DNA of 64,000 nucleotides from Choristoneura fumiferana (lineage: Eukaryota > Arthropoda > Insecta > Lepidoptera > Tortricidae): positions 20,834,313 to 20,898,312 of the forward strand of contig NC_133481.1 of the NCBI RefSeq assembly GCF_025370935.1, read 5' to 3'. Position 1 is the first letter of the stretch, and each line of letters opens with the position of its first letter. Both the position numbers and the translations under genes were made by a program. Under the pieces are notes generated by a model that saw only the letters and a list, made by a program, of their open reading frames with translations, did no database searches and was not told where the DNA came from. Below, piece by piece: positions 44,585-56,510 of the stretch.

Positions 44585-47500
44585 CTGTAAGTTACATTCA
44601 TTAGTAGTTTTTATGTGTTCTTACTTGAAAGCAAGCCATATATATATATGGCTACTTAGTTGAGGAACAGGAGAGTCAAATACAGCAAAGGGAGCTTATG
44701 AGTATTGTTTAGTTTTTACAGTTGGTATGTATTTAATTATAGTATAAATATCGATAAATAAGGTGCCGTATAATAAAACAACTGAACAGGCATATTCCTC
44801 TCGTACCTGACTTTCAACAATGTCAGGATGTGTGTTAAGTAGGTCTTCGATCTCCTTCGGCGCTATATTTTCTCCTCCTCTTACAATGATGTCCTTTAAC
44901 CTGCCCACAATACGGCCGTATCCGTCTTCATTTAGTGTAAATTTATCTCTGAAATGCAACATTTCCACAATTTCATGTTTTTTGCCGATACGCTATGGAC
45001 ATGGAAGCATCACTCTAGGTACCTACTTTAAATTGTATCAATCAAATGAAAGGAACGATATCATGGCTAAATCAAGATAAATAAAAGTGTCTAAATCAGG
45101 ACTTCCCAACTAAGGGGGCATGTCCCCTAGGGGGCGTAGAGAAACTTAATGGGGGTGTAATAGGTAGGTTTGCATTTCCGAAAAAAAACTAGGTAGGTAG
45201 TAGGTAGCGTAGTTAAATTAACTGTTCCGAACTTAAAGGGGGTATGAAAATATTATTTTTGGTTCGGAGAGGCTTGGCGAAATAAAGGTTGGGAAACCAT
45301 GGTCTAAATACTACGCCACAAAATGGACACATTGCTTGGGAGAACTTAGTTGACTATTTCTTTTTCAATGAGTACCTATTGCCACTCAATCACATATAAA
45401 TAATTAAATTCAAGTCAACTCGGATTGTCCCAAACGAACAGGTAAAATTAAATTAAAAGTATGAAATGTTACGCAAGTGCTACCCTGTGTGAAGCCAGCC
45501 GTCTGCTCCCAATGTCTTCCTAGTCTTCTCGGGTTCTCCCCAGTATCCCATCATTGTGCTGTAGCCCCTCACAAGCAACTCGCCAGGGCTACCGAATGGA
45601 ACTGTTTTGCCCTCATCGTCCACTACCTTCAATGAAATAAATCTGATTACAACTACTGAGATTAATTACGTTGCTTATCTCAAGCTAAATTACTAATATT
45701 GTTAATGTAAGAAAATATTGTATTACATGGGGCATGACATACATGATTGCAGTACAAAATCAAATTGTAAAACGACTTTCATAACAATTTTCACTGAAAG
45801 TTGGTACCTTGGTTTCAATATGGTCTTGTATATAGCCAACAGTTTCGGCAACCAGTTCTGTGTTGTCATTAGGTAGTGACTGAAAAACGGCTGCTGTGGT
45901 TTCTGTCATGCCGAACAAGCTCTGCAAATAATTTTCACATTGTACTAGATTGTAGAACAGAACAAACAAACTTTATAACACATTATGCATTATTACTGAT
46001 CGAAACGGTGAAAGGCCGATGCAGATTGCTGCTAACACTATTACCGGTACAAGAATGATTTTATTTTGTCCCTTCTAGGGGAAGTGTGTTTGCAATCTGT
46101 TTTGTATTGCGGTTGTTTATGGACAGTGGTGATGGCTTGCAATCTGTGATGTGACCCAGTTGTTTGTTTGCCTTCCTCACTCCGAAAAAAGATGATTTCT
46201 GGAAGAGACACCGCATATGCAGCAAACGAGACGTGTTTAAAGTGGTATCTTATACAGTTTACTTCAGTTAGATCATCGAGCACGGATTTCAAACACTTTT
46301 GTGTAGGAAAGAAAGAAAGAAAATGCGTTTATTGCCAGGTAGGTATATAATATTACACAAGAAGGGTACCTACTCTAAAACAAAGTAAACTTACTAACTA
46401 TGTAAGTCACTTCCGTACTTTGCATGGCGTAGTGAAGCCAAAAAAAGTTAGAAATAACAAAGAATATACTTATTTTTTACGCATATCATACCGAAACTGT
46501 TTCCGCGTTGAGGAACTGCTTGATATCTCTAATGAGCTGAGGACTACACGGTGCTCCAGCATTGAGAGCGTCTCGCAGCCGCGGTGTAACACCCGCGCTT
46601 CGAACAAGGGTAACCAGGTCCACATACATCGTCGGCGTGCCAGTAATGATGGTGCATCTATAAAAGACAGTGCTGAATCACTATGCAGAAATAGTAGATT
46701 ACTGTAGAGGCCGGCAACCCCACGTTCAGGCCAAGGCTTGTATAGTGCTTTTCTCAAACATGACATGAAATAAAATAAAAAAACAAGAAATGAAGCTGGT
46801 GGGACGCTAGTCTCGTCGCCCTGTTGAGTGCACGCGTGTCGCGCTGGCTGCTGCAAGGCTACTACGAAACTCGAAACTCGAAGTTCGTGTCGTGCGGTCC
46901 CTCTGACACTTATACTATTTAATACGAGAGCGAAAGGGACGGTACAATACGAACTTTGAGTTTCGAGTTTCGTAGTAGCACTGCTGGCGCGGGGTTGCTG
47001 TGCGGGCTGGTGCTGGCGCAGACCGTCCCGCAGAGCGCGCGTTAAACCAAAAGACGGTCGCATTGCGGAAAGTTACATGAAATCTCTTTGCAGGCCGCTA
47101 GAGTGACCGCGCGCAGGCAGCCGAGCCGCGATACTTACCGGCCTATTATTTGTAACACAACGTCAATATTTCATATCATGTTTGAGAAAAATAATCTTAT
47201 TATTCATTTATTCCCAGTAATGGTAATAAAGCTAAAGCTGAAAACATCGAAATGAGGGATTCTCGCAAACAAACCGCAAAGAAGAGTAAAGCGATCTTTA
47301 GTCGATTTTTCATGAGTTCATCATTTTATTAGCCAAATCTTGGTAAGTACAGATATATTGAATTATCAAGTCTCATCGCGAAAATTCAAATTACACGACT
47401 ACTTCCGAATGCTGCCGAAGTGTCTATGAATTGTAGTACTGATAAGTGGCATGTTTGCATTAAATAAATAACTTTCATTATCATCATGTGATGGTGATTG

Positions 47501-50500
47501 CTATTGATAATCAGAGTAAATAATAGTGCGTACTTCTCAGCCATCAACGCATGCATATTGGCGCTAACACTGTAGCTGGGCGCTGGCAACACCAGACTCG
47601 CGCCGTGCCGCAGCGCCGCGGCTGCCGTGATGATGGACCCCAACGCGTGGAACAACGGTGACTTGAACAAGAACATAATAATTAGTATTTGACATGATCC
47701 TTGAAATCGTCGCCGTTTCTAACTAGCTACCTGACAGAACTAACGTAATGAACCAGATCACTTCGTAAGTAAAGGAGCGAGAAAAAATATGTTAAGTAGT
47801 TCTTTGTAGTACAGTGGGAGTAGGAAAGCCTTCGTCAGCTATTATATTAAATTGATTCCTTTATAGAGTCGTAGACTCTTAGTACGTTTTGAAATCAAAG
47901 CACTAAGTAGACAAGGGCATATCAAATTATACTTACTTAACATGATAATAAGGGTCATAATAGTATACACCTCTAACATATATCTAGTTTCATATCAAAA
48001 CCAAACCTTTTTAATAAACAGCGTCGTAGGAGTTTGAATCAAATAATGTTCTATTTAATTGACAGTGTTTGTCAGTGCCAAGGTGTAGGTAGGTACAGCT
48101 TAGATATCCTTAAAAACGAGCCTATCAGTCTTTCAAAGGGCCGACAATGCACCTATGATACCCTTCGTGTTTGCAGGTGTCCATGGGCGGCGGTGATTGC
48201 TTCCCATCAGTGTCATGCTCGTTTTCCTACTCTTATATAAAACGAAACTAGGGTTCTTAGTTTACTACGGAACCCTAAAAAGTGTTCCTTTTTTTCCATT
48301 TCAGGTACGCAACCCTAAAAATTAAAAAAAAAACTAAATAATAAGCTACATTTAAGTCGTTGTCGTCATAAAACTAAATAGTTAATTGCACATCACTTAA
48401 TAAAGAACATTGACACTACTATATTTTAGGTCATTTACTTCAGAATCCTGAGATAAAAATTTCGAAATTTCCTTAAGAGACGTTATTACGAGTATAGCTC
48501 GTTATTGTAACTGACCAATCATACGTTGCTTCCTTAAGTTCACGCCAAAACCACAACGTCACTTATGAGGGCTCATACGGAAACTAAGTAGGTGGGTGCG
48601 TAAGCTTAAAAAGTGTTTGTGATTTTTTATGACGTAAGTACTACCTGAATACAAGTGACTGGATGTCCCTCGTTAAGTTTTTGTCTTTTTCCTAAGAAGT
48701 AACTATTATTCACCACTCCAAAATGTGAGTCCAGGGCTGCTTTCGGTTCTCCTAGAAAAAAAAATGTCGTGAGAAAATTTGGATTCTTCAATATCCAATT
48801 TTAATTCTTTAACTAACGATCACTGCAAGGCTCCTCAAAATCTTTTTCAATTAAACTCACTCACTCACTGTTAGGAAAGACAGCGTTATCCACGGTTGCC
48901 TAAAAAACTTAACCGAAAGAAGAAAGAAGATTGCAACACACAGTCATGGATTTCTTTTGCGGTCCCTGTCTGATAACACTTAGAGAAAATGGGATATATT
49001 TACCTGTAGTTCCCGATGTGAAATGTATAATAGAGCCATCATCCGGCTCCACTTGAAACCCGTAACGCGACGAATCTTGTTTATTCGTCACCAGAGATTT
49101 AAATGTGAAGGTTCCACTAAAACATGCAATATTTAATTTAAATATAATAATAATAAACCCTCTTCATTAATTAACTCTTGTTAAGCTTCTATTAAATAAG
49201 CATCCGATTATCTTTATATATCGCTTGGAAAAACATAGATTTTCTTATAATAAGTTTGTGTAAAAATATTTTCAATTTCATTTTTTTGCTGAATTGCAAC
49301 ATGTTTTTTGTTTCGAATAATTACCTACTTTCTGCCAAGTTTTTCGGTGCATTCTGTTTGGCAATATAATGAAATAGTAGCAAGTAATATAAAAAGGAAG
49401 AGGCATGTAGGTAAAAGAGCCTTTTGTGACCTACTTGACACCGAATTTCACAGTTAAACCGAAAATCCAAACAGAATTTTAAAGTCCAAAAAAAGTATTG
49501 GGTGAACAATTTGTCCCATTAATTTGCGTTAATGTTTATTACTTGAGAAATAAACTACTTAGAGTATGAATATTTATTTAATTTTCTAAGCAACTGAAGG
49601 AATATAAAGAGAATTCAATGTGATTTATACATATATTAATCTTTTCATATATAATTGCATGTAGGTACCTAGGTTGTACCTTTTAAGCTATTGACTATAA
49701 TATTATAACGGAGTATTCACTGCGGATAGTTAACTTGCAACGGAGAAAAAAAAAGTAGTAGGTAGTTTCATTAAAAGTATGGGCGAAAGAACTACTGCGA
49801 ATGATCTGTTAAATTGTAACTATGAATATTGTGAATCATACTTACGGCAAGACATCTTTATCACACGTTATGATACACTTCAAGCTTGGAAACTCTTTTG
49901 ATTCTATAGACCCGGCTACATCTCTGCGTACTTCTGGTATTAAATCTTCTATTACTTTATAGTAGTTAGCATGCTTCAAAGTATCGCCTATAATGATCGC
50001 CTTCAGTTCAGTTTTGTTGATACAGTACTTTAATTCCGGTTTTTCGTACACAGGATTCAAAGCTACCTGAAAATAATTTAATTTGGTATGAGCGAATGTT
50101 TTGTCTTTTCTTATAGGTATGGGGAGAGTATTTCTTCATCAGCTATCAGAAAATGTTTTTTAGTGTAGGTACAAGGTGTAGGTATTTTTATCATAATTAG
50201 CAATTTTAGGTGGAGAGGAAGTTATTGTATAAAAAAACGAAATAAATCGAAAACCACAAACCTTAAACCCCTTGTTGCTTAGATCAAAATTATTGCAAAT
50301 TGACTCTTGTATAACTTCCTTAAAGAAATAGATCGAATTACCAATCACTTTGTAAACAGGTCTTACCGATATAAGGCCCACTCTAGCCGCCGCAACCAAG
50401 GCTACAATCCATTCAGCGTTGTTGTGCGACCAAATACCGATTCTGTCGCCCTTCTCCAACCCTCGGTCTCGCAAAGCACAGCCTAAGGCATCAGCCTGTA

Positions 50501-51818
50501 ATGTAAATTACACATCTTTTCAACAACAAAGACATCAGAAAGCAGAAACTAAATTAGGTAGACGAAAAACTCAAAACATCTACGCAAGCTCTCACTCTAT
50601 TAATAAGTCGTCAATTGATCTCATCATCTCGGCCTACAGGTTGCAAGGCACAGATCTCCTGTCAAAATGAGATGGTTTAATCTGTAACTCCTACGTGGGT
50701 CTAGTGCGGATTAGGAACTTCGCATATTTACATCATTCAGTTTCTTTGCAGGTGTATGCAGACTTCTTCATGATGCTTAATACCTATAAGCTATAATTAT
50801 ATGATAAGTTTCTAATGTACCTAATTTCGCAAAGAAATTCTGAAAAACTCAGAGGTGCGACCAGGCTCATATCCACGACTCTGCTGCATAGGTCAAACCA
50901 TTAGTATATGATGGCTATTAATCTGTAGAAGCTCTTCATTGTTTTGATATTATTGTTTAAGATCGTTTGTTCTAATAAATACAAGATTACTTTTTCAGCT
51001 AAAGCGTCAATCCTTTTACTTGCTTAATAAAATGACATCTTACCAAAGACTATCAATGTCAAAGTGTGCTTAGTAGTGTGATTATCAGTCTTCTGAAAGT
51101 GTGCGGGTAAATAACAACAAACAATTTTACTAAGATCATTTACGTCAAACATGTGTTATTATTTAATATTAGTTTTCATCTAACTTTTATGGAAATTATG
51201 CGAGACCAGATGACTTTCTAAATACTTATTTAAATTAGCATCATTTAAAATCTTTTGGATCTCGGGGTCAAAGGCTGGCAAGAGCTGGCCCAAGATCTTA
51301 AAGCACGGTGTGATATAGGTGGTGTTGGAGGCCGAGACAAGACCCACTACGAGTCACTGCGCCCTGATAGTTAAGACACGAGTATAGGTACATAAGTAAT
51401 CGACGTAAATTACACTAGGTAAGTACCATATTTTTAATAGATTATGCAACTCCTGTCAATTGATTATATCGTCATTACCTATACTTTTAAAAAGCTCTTA
51501 AGTACCTAAATATTGATATTTTTTCTGAGTGAACTTTATGTACATTATTTCAAGCGTCAAATTTGTTGACGTATTGATTTGAGATACGAGATTAATTCAA
51601 AGTAGTAACGATATGTAACTTTATTTTGAAAACTATAACATACTTGGGTTAATAGCTGCTCGTACGTCAATGTTACATCTTGATAGACGGAGCGGACAGC
51701 CACTCTCCCGGGGAAGCGGTGTGCTGTGGCCTCCAGAGCCTGGCCGATGGTGGCGTACACCAGTGGCTCGCTGCCAGGGTTGTGCAGGTAGCTGACGTTT
51801 GACACAGAACTGGCCAGT
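44357..51818 (-). CDS. ACSF2: Acyl-CoA synthetase family member 2 (ACSF2), 11 exons, N-terminus missing
   Basis: Adenylate-forming enzyme that activates a fatty acid with ATP and CoA; the animal ACSF2 family is mitochondrial and prefers medium-chain substrates. Eleven exons join in phase with GT-AG borders: 51818-51644, 50495-50367, 50066-49846, 49116-49004, 48751-48645, 47661-47534, 46657-46492, 45921-45808, 45626-45484, 44948-44807 and 44584-44357. They give 554 residues from the first whole codon to a TAA stop. Visible motifs, numbered from that codon, are the AMP-binding P-loop TSGTTGEPK (about 208-216, split between exons 4 and 5), FGMTE (about 349-353), HTGD (about 430-433), the IVGRLKD-RGGEN hinge, and SGKIQK with the catalytic lysine near the C-terminus. 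Vertebrate ACSF2 is about 615 residues, so the missing part is mainly the transit peptide. The first listed exon begins with one base of a split codon, so at least one coding exon lies upstream; I could not identify it. Identification is by motif and order of conserved blocks, with high confidence. Confidence 0.93.
44807..44948 (-). CDS. ACSF2: ACSF2 exon j (hinge)
   Basis: DKFTLNEDGYGRIVGRLKD, then IIVRGGENIAPKEIEDLL; this is the A7/A8 hinge between the large and small domains. The donor is CAG/GTACGA. Confidence 0.89.
45097..45301. mobile_element. hAT-type MITE (205 bp) in an ACSF2 intron
   Basis: Ends CAGGACTTCCCAAC and GTTGGGAAACCATG are imperfect inverted repeats of the hAT kind. The 8 bases GTCTAAAT occur on both sides (45089-45096 and 45302-45309) as a perfect target duplication. 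No transposase. Confidence 0.85.
45484..45626 (-). CDS. ACSF2: ACSF2 exon i
   Basis: VVDDEGKTVPFGSPGELLVR, then GYSTMMGYWGEPEKTRKTL and HTG. The aspartate of the TGD motif is supplied by exon j across a split glycine codon. Confidence 0.88.
45808..45921 (-). CDS. ACSF2: ACSF2 exon h (GMTE motif)
   Basis: 38 codons in phase 0 with SLFGMTETTAAVFQSLP, the adenylate-forming A5 motif region, then VAETVGYIQDHIETK. Confidence 0.88.
46492..46657 (-). CDS. ACSF2: ACSF2 exon g
   Basis: CTIITGTPTMYVDLVTLVRS, then LNAGAPCSPQLIRDI; the GTPTM and GAP-P-LI blocks are typical of the family. The acceptor is TTTTATAG and the donor GTATGA. Confidence 0.87.
46859..46978. repeat. Foldback MITE in an ACSF2 intron
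   Basis: About 45-bp arms: CTACTACGAAACTCGAAACT and, inverted, AGTTTCGAGTTTCGTAGTAG (one repeat unit differs). Non-coding; lies between exons f and g. Confidence 0.75.
47534..47661 (-). CDS. ACSF2: ACSF2 exon f
   Basis: SPLFHALGSIITAAAALRHG onward, matching the PLYH-LGS block of the family. Ends in phase 2 (GAGAA/GTACGC) and joins exon g to give EKCTIITGTP. Confidence 0.87.
48108..48240 (+). repeat. Retroelement tail family in an ACSF2 intron
   Basis: GGGCCGACAATGCACCTATG, TGCAGGTGTCCATGGGCGGC and CATCAGTGTCATGCTCGTTT; lies between exons e and f. Confidence 0.65.
48645..48751 (-). CDS. ACSF2: ACSF2 exon e (P-loop, second half)
   Basis: Begins with two bases finishing glycine, then EPKAALDSHFGVVNNSYFLG. 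Ends in phase 0 at ATTCAG/GTAGTA. Confidence 0.88.
49004..49116 (-). CDS. ACSF2: ACSF2 exon d (P-loop, first half)
   Basis: Ends with HFTSGTT plus one base; the glycine codon of TSGTTG is completed by exon e. The acceptor is TGTTTTAG and the donor GTAAAT. Confidence 0.88.
49846..50066 (-). CDS. ACSF2: ACSF2 exon c
   Basis: Starts VALNPVYEKPELKYCINK, the conserved NP-Y block of the family, and ends in phase 2 at a strong GTAAGT donor. It joins exon d through a split proline codon. Confidence 0.88.
50367..50495 (-). CDS. ACSF2: ACSF2 exon b
   Basis: 43 codons in phase 0, ADALGCALRDRGLEKGDRIG onward, including the conserved IGIWSHNNAEW block. The acceptor is ATTACAG and the donor GTAAGA. Confidence 0.88.
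50620..50880 (+). repeat. Dispersed repeat, same family, near ACSF2 exon b
   Basis: ATCTCGGCCTACAGGTTGCA, CTCCTACGTGGGTCTAGTGC and TGCAGGTGTATGCAGACTTC; diverged copy between exons a and b. Confidence 0.6.
51644..51818 (-). CDS. ACSF2: ACSF2 exon a (first recognised)
   Basis: Encodes the start of the mature enzyme (SNVSYLHNPGSEPL, then ALEATAHRFPGRVAVRS). The acceptor is CATTCCAG and the donor GTATGT. It enters with one base of a split codon and ends in phase 0. Confidence 0.85.
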
Positions 51819-52069
51819 CTGGAATGTGAGATTAGTAATTTTATTACAGCAAAAAAAAAACAGCTTGAAAGCTACATTTCAACGAAAACATAAAAAAAAA
51901 TATCATTAAATTTATTTATTTGTCAATAAAAATCACAGCATTACAGTTTAAAAACCAATGCGCTGTAAAATTCGAATTATACACCAAAAAGACAAAAGAG
52001 ATACAAAAAAAAACTAATTAGGGATTTTTGAATTTCGTCTTCGTCGCTACCCTAAAACGACATCCCTAA

Positions 52070-52136
52070 TAAATATCATGGGACAATCAATACCAATTAC
52101 CTAACCAGCTAGTCCCAAACAAAGACAAGCTTGGTG
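52070..52136 (-). mobile_element. SINE 3' fragment
   Basis: ATAAATATCATGGGACAATC and CTAGTCCCAAACAAAGACAA match the body of the tRNA-derived SINE; the head is missing. Confidence 0.6.
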
Positions 52137-52194
52137 ACATACTTCCTAGCGGTGACATGGTGTCGTATGGAATTCAAACTCATATCAAAAAATC

Positions 52195-52766
52195 CGGCCA
52201 AGACCGTGTCGGACACGCCCAAGAGTTACGTAGCCCTTTAAGATAATATTTTTCGTATTGTGTAGGTATGGAATCTTCTAAGTTTACGTATATTTTATAC
52301 CTTAGGCTAATATTTACTCATAAACTACTAATAATTCTCAAGAAATCTTAGCCGTTATAATTTTTCTTGTAAATTTGATTATATTTACTGCCATCCTGAA
52401 TTTTTTCTTTGTTTTTCCACCCAACAGTTTAGATTTTAGAGGGAGGCTCGCTCGATTTTAATGTAAATTTGCACTTTATACTCGTAGTTTAATATTTCGC
52501 AAACAGATCACTAAATCGAAAAATCGTCTCTACAACCCCCCAATTATTTCAAAAGACCTATCCAATGATACCTCACACTGTAGGGTTAGTCGAGAAAAAA
52601 AATCATCCCACTAGGTCTATGGGAGGTACCCGAATTTTTTTTTATTTTACCATTGTTGGCGTGACTGGTTATACCTATTCATACCAAAATACTAAAGGTC
52701 TCTAAGCTTAGCCGCGAACGGACAGAAACTATAAGGGTTCCTAGTTCACTACGGAACCCTAAAAAT
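52195..52766 (-). repeat. Dispersed GGGTTCCG repeat, copy 3
   Basis: Reverse orientation; CCGTGTCGGACACGCCCAAG at the left, CACTACGGAACCCTAAAAAT at the right. Lies upstream of the recognised ACSF2 exons, possibly in intron 1. Confidence 0.78.
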
Positions 52767-52849
52767 GTACGAAAAAGTACTTAATTGTACGCTAATTTTA
52801 TTATGGGTACCAGGCAACGGGCGATCATACTAAGGTATACCTATATGTT

Positions 52850-54270
52850 GGCGACCGATCGTAAAATTAGCCTAGTGACGTTTAGGCAGATCATGAAATT
52901 CCTAGGCATATCATGAAATGCCGCCATATATCGGTTCTGGCACTTCGCCGGCCGCTGCCTCTCTCTACTCTCGCTTCGCTCGCTCGGCTCGTGAATTGTG
53001 ATCACAATTCATACTAACCACTCCTCGCTTCGCTCGTCGTACCTAAATTTTTCATGAAATGCCGCCATATATTGGTTCTGGCACTTCGCCGGCCGCTGCC
53101 TCTCTCTGCTCTCGCTTCGCTCGCTCGGCTCGTGAATTGTGGTCACAATTCATACTAACCACTCCTCGCTTCGCTCGTCGTACCTAAATTTTTCTTTTTT
53201 TCGGCATGTCACGATGTGCCCGGTATAGAGATGTCGGCGGCCGATCGTAAAATCCGCCAGATCACGAAATTCCTAGGCATATCGTGAAATGCCGCCATTT
53301 CATGAATTGGCTAAGGGACATCCGCCATATCGTTCAAAACTCACCGTTTAACGATTTGCCTAGTGACGTTTAGGCAGATCATGAAATTCCTAGGCATATC
53401 ACAAAGCGCCGCCATTTCATGATTTGGCCAGTTTAGGCAGATCATGAAATTCCTAGGCATATCATGAAACGCCGCCATATCGGTTCTGGCACTTCGCCGG
53501 CCGCTCCCGCGGCACGCTCGCTTCGCTCGCTCGGCTCGTGCGTCGTGATCACAATTAAAACTAACCACTCCTCGCTTCGCTCGTCGTACCTAAATTTTTC
53601 TATATAAATAAGTAACAACTAGTGAATACTTTCTTTATCAGCAAAATACTAACCTCTAAAATACGGGCAGACCTCCATGGTTTTTTCACATTGTGCACAA
53701 AATACGTTTGATTCACATAAAAAGAACGGAGCTGATGTTCAAAAGCTTCTTTTGCACTTCTATTTTAAATTCAATCACTAGTTTCGATTTAAAGATCATT
53801 TTGTTGCGACGCCGACATTTTTCACGCGCTAAACAAACACGACCGGTCAGCTGGTCACGGCCGCCATTGCATACGCAGCGCCACCATTGGCCAAAAAAGA
53901 AACTATTTTACGATGTGCCCGGTATAGAGCTAGGAATATCGACGAATACGTTGCTCTAATCGATCTGCCGTATTATTTCTCAGGCACATCGTGATATGCC
54001 TGGCCAACGTTTAGGCATATCATGAAATGGCGGCGTTTCACGATATGCCTAGGAATTTCGTGATCTGGCGGATCTTACGATCGGCCGCCGACAGAGATAG
54101 GAATATCGGCGACTACGTTGCTCTAATCGATCTGCCGTATTGTTTCTTAGGCACATCGTGAATTGTCTGGCCAACTTTTAGGCACATCATGAAATGTCGC
54201 CATTTCACGAATGCCTAGGAATTTCGTGATCAGGCGGATTTTACGATCAGCCGCCGACAAGATAAAGACA
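52850..54270. repeat. Complex block of short direct and inverted repeats
   Basis: A motif like TTCCTAGGCATATCATGAAAT with GCCGCCAT occurs at least five times at the left. The reverse complement, TGGCGGCGTTTCACGATATG and CCTAGGAATTTCGTGATCTG, occurs at 54000-54260. Between them are three copies of a ~145-bp unit with CACTTCGCCGGCCGCT and CGCTTCGCTCGCTCGGCTCG (near 52935, 53070 and 53480). No coding potential. Confidence 0.8.
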
Positions 54271-54289
54271 TATTTAAATACCCGTACGT

Positions 54290-54407
54290 AAAAGACTCCA
54301 GCAAAAACATTCGTTTTTGTTACACAAATGTTTGCACCGTCCAAAGATCGAACCTGGGACTCAAGGTTCGTATTCAGGTTCTCTAACTACTCGGATATCC
54401 GGTCGTC
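54290..54407 (-). mobile_element. tRNA-derived SINE, diverged head
   Basis: The minus strand shows the GACGACCGGATATCC start and GGTTCGATC B box, with many substitutions; the body is missing. Confidence 0.65.
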
Positions 54408-54579
54408 AAACAATATTGTTCTAGTGCTGCAAACGTTTGTTATGAAATATTTAGACAAACGAACAAGTAGGCTACAGTCAACGGGAGTTTAGTGATCCCA
54501 TAAATTGCAAATGCGTTGCCAGCTTAGAGAAAGAGCTACGATAGAATAACTCGTTCATGCATAGACATTTTTTCCCCGT

Positions 54580-54777
54580 CCGCGTAGAATTCGGTTATCG
54601 CTATCCCGCGGGAATTATGCAATTTTCCGGGATAAAACTATCCTATGTGCTTCCCCGGGACTCAAATTATCTGTATACCGAATTTCATCTAAATCGGTTC
54701 AGCGATTTAGACGTGAGGAAGTAACAAACAAAACAAACAGACTTACAAACTTTCGCATTTATAATATTAGTGGGATA
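54580..54777 (+). repeat. Dispersed repeat ending TATAATATTAGTGGGAT, copy 2
   Basis: CGCGGGAATTATGCAATTTT, CTAAATCGGTTCAGCGATTT and the same terminal ATAATATTAGTGGGAT. Confidence 0.7.
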
Positions 54778-55845
54778 GTGTTTTAATTTGGTCAGGTATC
54801 TAAATAATGAAAATATGGTAAGGCCGGCTTGCGTGGAGCAGTAACTTTTAACTCCGACCTAACTGATCAAGGTTCCAGGTTTAACGATTTATATTTTTAA
54901 ACCTAGACCGTGCATATGCCACTAAATGTGCACCTAATTTGCGTTGCATTAACTTCATCATGACTTGATCTCATGATTTTGGTACGAATAACACAATTTT
55001 CCTTTTACAAGAAGTTTTTTGTAAGTTTCTCTATTTTAACGTTAGTTTATTTTTGATACAAAAAGTTAACCTTGACTCACCGTATACTCCTGCTGAATAT
55101 ATTTGTTCGTATAGATGACACTGTTCGTACCCACATGATTAACTTATATTAATTATACCTAACTATACAAAACACTGTTATCACACCGACACAGCGTCGA
55201 GTACTGGCACACTGTCTGATAATTTATTTAATGATGCAGTAATATTTAAATTCTATGAATATATTTATGTATAAACTATGTCAACCACTAATTAAGCTTG
55301 CCGTAAATACTAGTTACATGTATTTAACAGCACCGAATAAAATAAAATCTTCTATTGTTCTGCTTCGACCATTATATGATGGTTCGTTCATTTTATAAAC
55401 CTTACGAAGTTATGATAATTAACACTAATCCAACTATAAGATTAAATATTATTTCAACAATACAACGTCTATTTTACAACAGAAATTAACAAAGACTACT
55501 ATTTAATATTAAGTAACACGTCGACACCCAAAACAGAACGAAATGAATTTAAAACCGCTATAATTTATCATTATCGCTATTACTATCTTTTTTATCAGTA
55601 TAAAATTTATACTCGTGATAAAAAAGTTACTTGTAATGACCACAATTTGCAAGTTGTACCTAAACATTACAGGCGAATAAAATAAAAGTTAAGTACCTAA
55701 CCAACCTACTTAGTATCTGTATCTACCTACCTGAGTACCTGCGCAACCATAAATTAAAAGATAGGTTTAGTTGTTTTCTCCAACCATACAACTTTATACC
55801 TATACTAGCGACCAGCCCCGGCTTCGCACGGGCAAAGTAAAAATA

Positions 55846-55990
55846 AAAACGGCCAAGTGCGAGTCGGACTCCCGCACGAAGGGTTCCGTACCCGTACCTA
55901 TAGAACATTAGACTTAGACATTAGCAAAAAAGGGCAAAAAACACGGTTGGTGTATGGGAGCCCCCCTTAAATATTTATTTTATTTTAAGC
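55846..55990 (-). repeat. Truncated member of the GGGTTCCG family
   Basis: CGGCCAAGTGCGAGTCGGAC and AAGGGTTCCGTACC, then GGGAGCCCCCCTTAAATATT; a distinct subfamily end. Confidence 0.6.
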
Positions 55991-56268
55991 GAAGCCGTAG
56001 AAGCGAAGCGTCAACGTAGATAGAGTAAATGCATTTTTTGGTTAGATTGATATTTTTAATTTCGTAATATCTTCTCAATTCAATTCAATCAATTAAATGT
56101 TACTTTAGTCTGCATATCGGGACTAAAGCTCCTCATTAATATCTAGGGATTAAAGTTTTTTTTTTTATTCTATGGAAACCCCTAAGCAGCCAATATTTTC
56201 AATGATTGTGTATAGACAATCTTAAGGCATGGAAATAACCTCAAAATGACAACTGTGCAAAAATATTA

Positions 56269-56510
56269 GACGACCGGATGGCCAAGTGGTTGGAGAACCT
56301 GACTACGAAGCTTGAGGTCCCGGGTTCGATTCCCGACCGGGCAGATATTTGTGTGAATAACACATGTTCAATATGTATCTAAGTATGTATATCTATATAG
56401 GTATGTTTATCCGTTGCCTAGTATCTGTATTTAGTACAAGCTTTGCTTAGTTTGGGACTAGGTCAATTGGTGTCAAGTGTCCCATGATATTTATTTATTT
56501 ATTATTATTA
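56269..56510 (+). mobile_element. tRNA-derived SINE, copy 5
   Basis: GACGACCGGATGGCCAAGTG head, GGTTCGATTCC B box and an (ATTT)n tail. Confidence 0.85.

Noticed and set aside
46470..47063. 198-codon open frame on the minus strand
   Set aside because: It overlaps ACSF2 exon g in the wrong frame; the conserved protein is read in another frame with good splice sites.
53341..53568. Repetitive open frame with DMPRNFMICLN units
   Set aside because: It is a translation of the short repeats in the palindromic block.
53656..53700. Possible ACSF2 first exon (ACCATGGAGGTC ... AGAG/GTTAGT)
   Set aside because: The phase needed to join exon a places a TAG just before the donor; the ATG frame would not continue into the enzyme.
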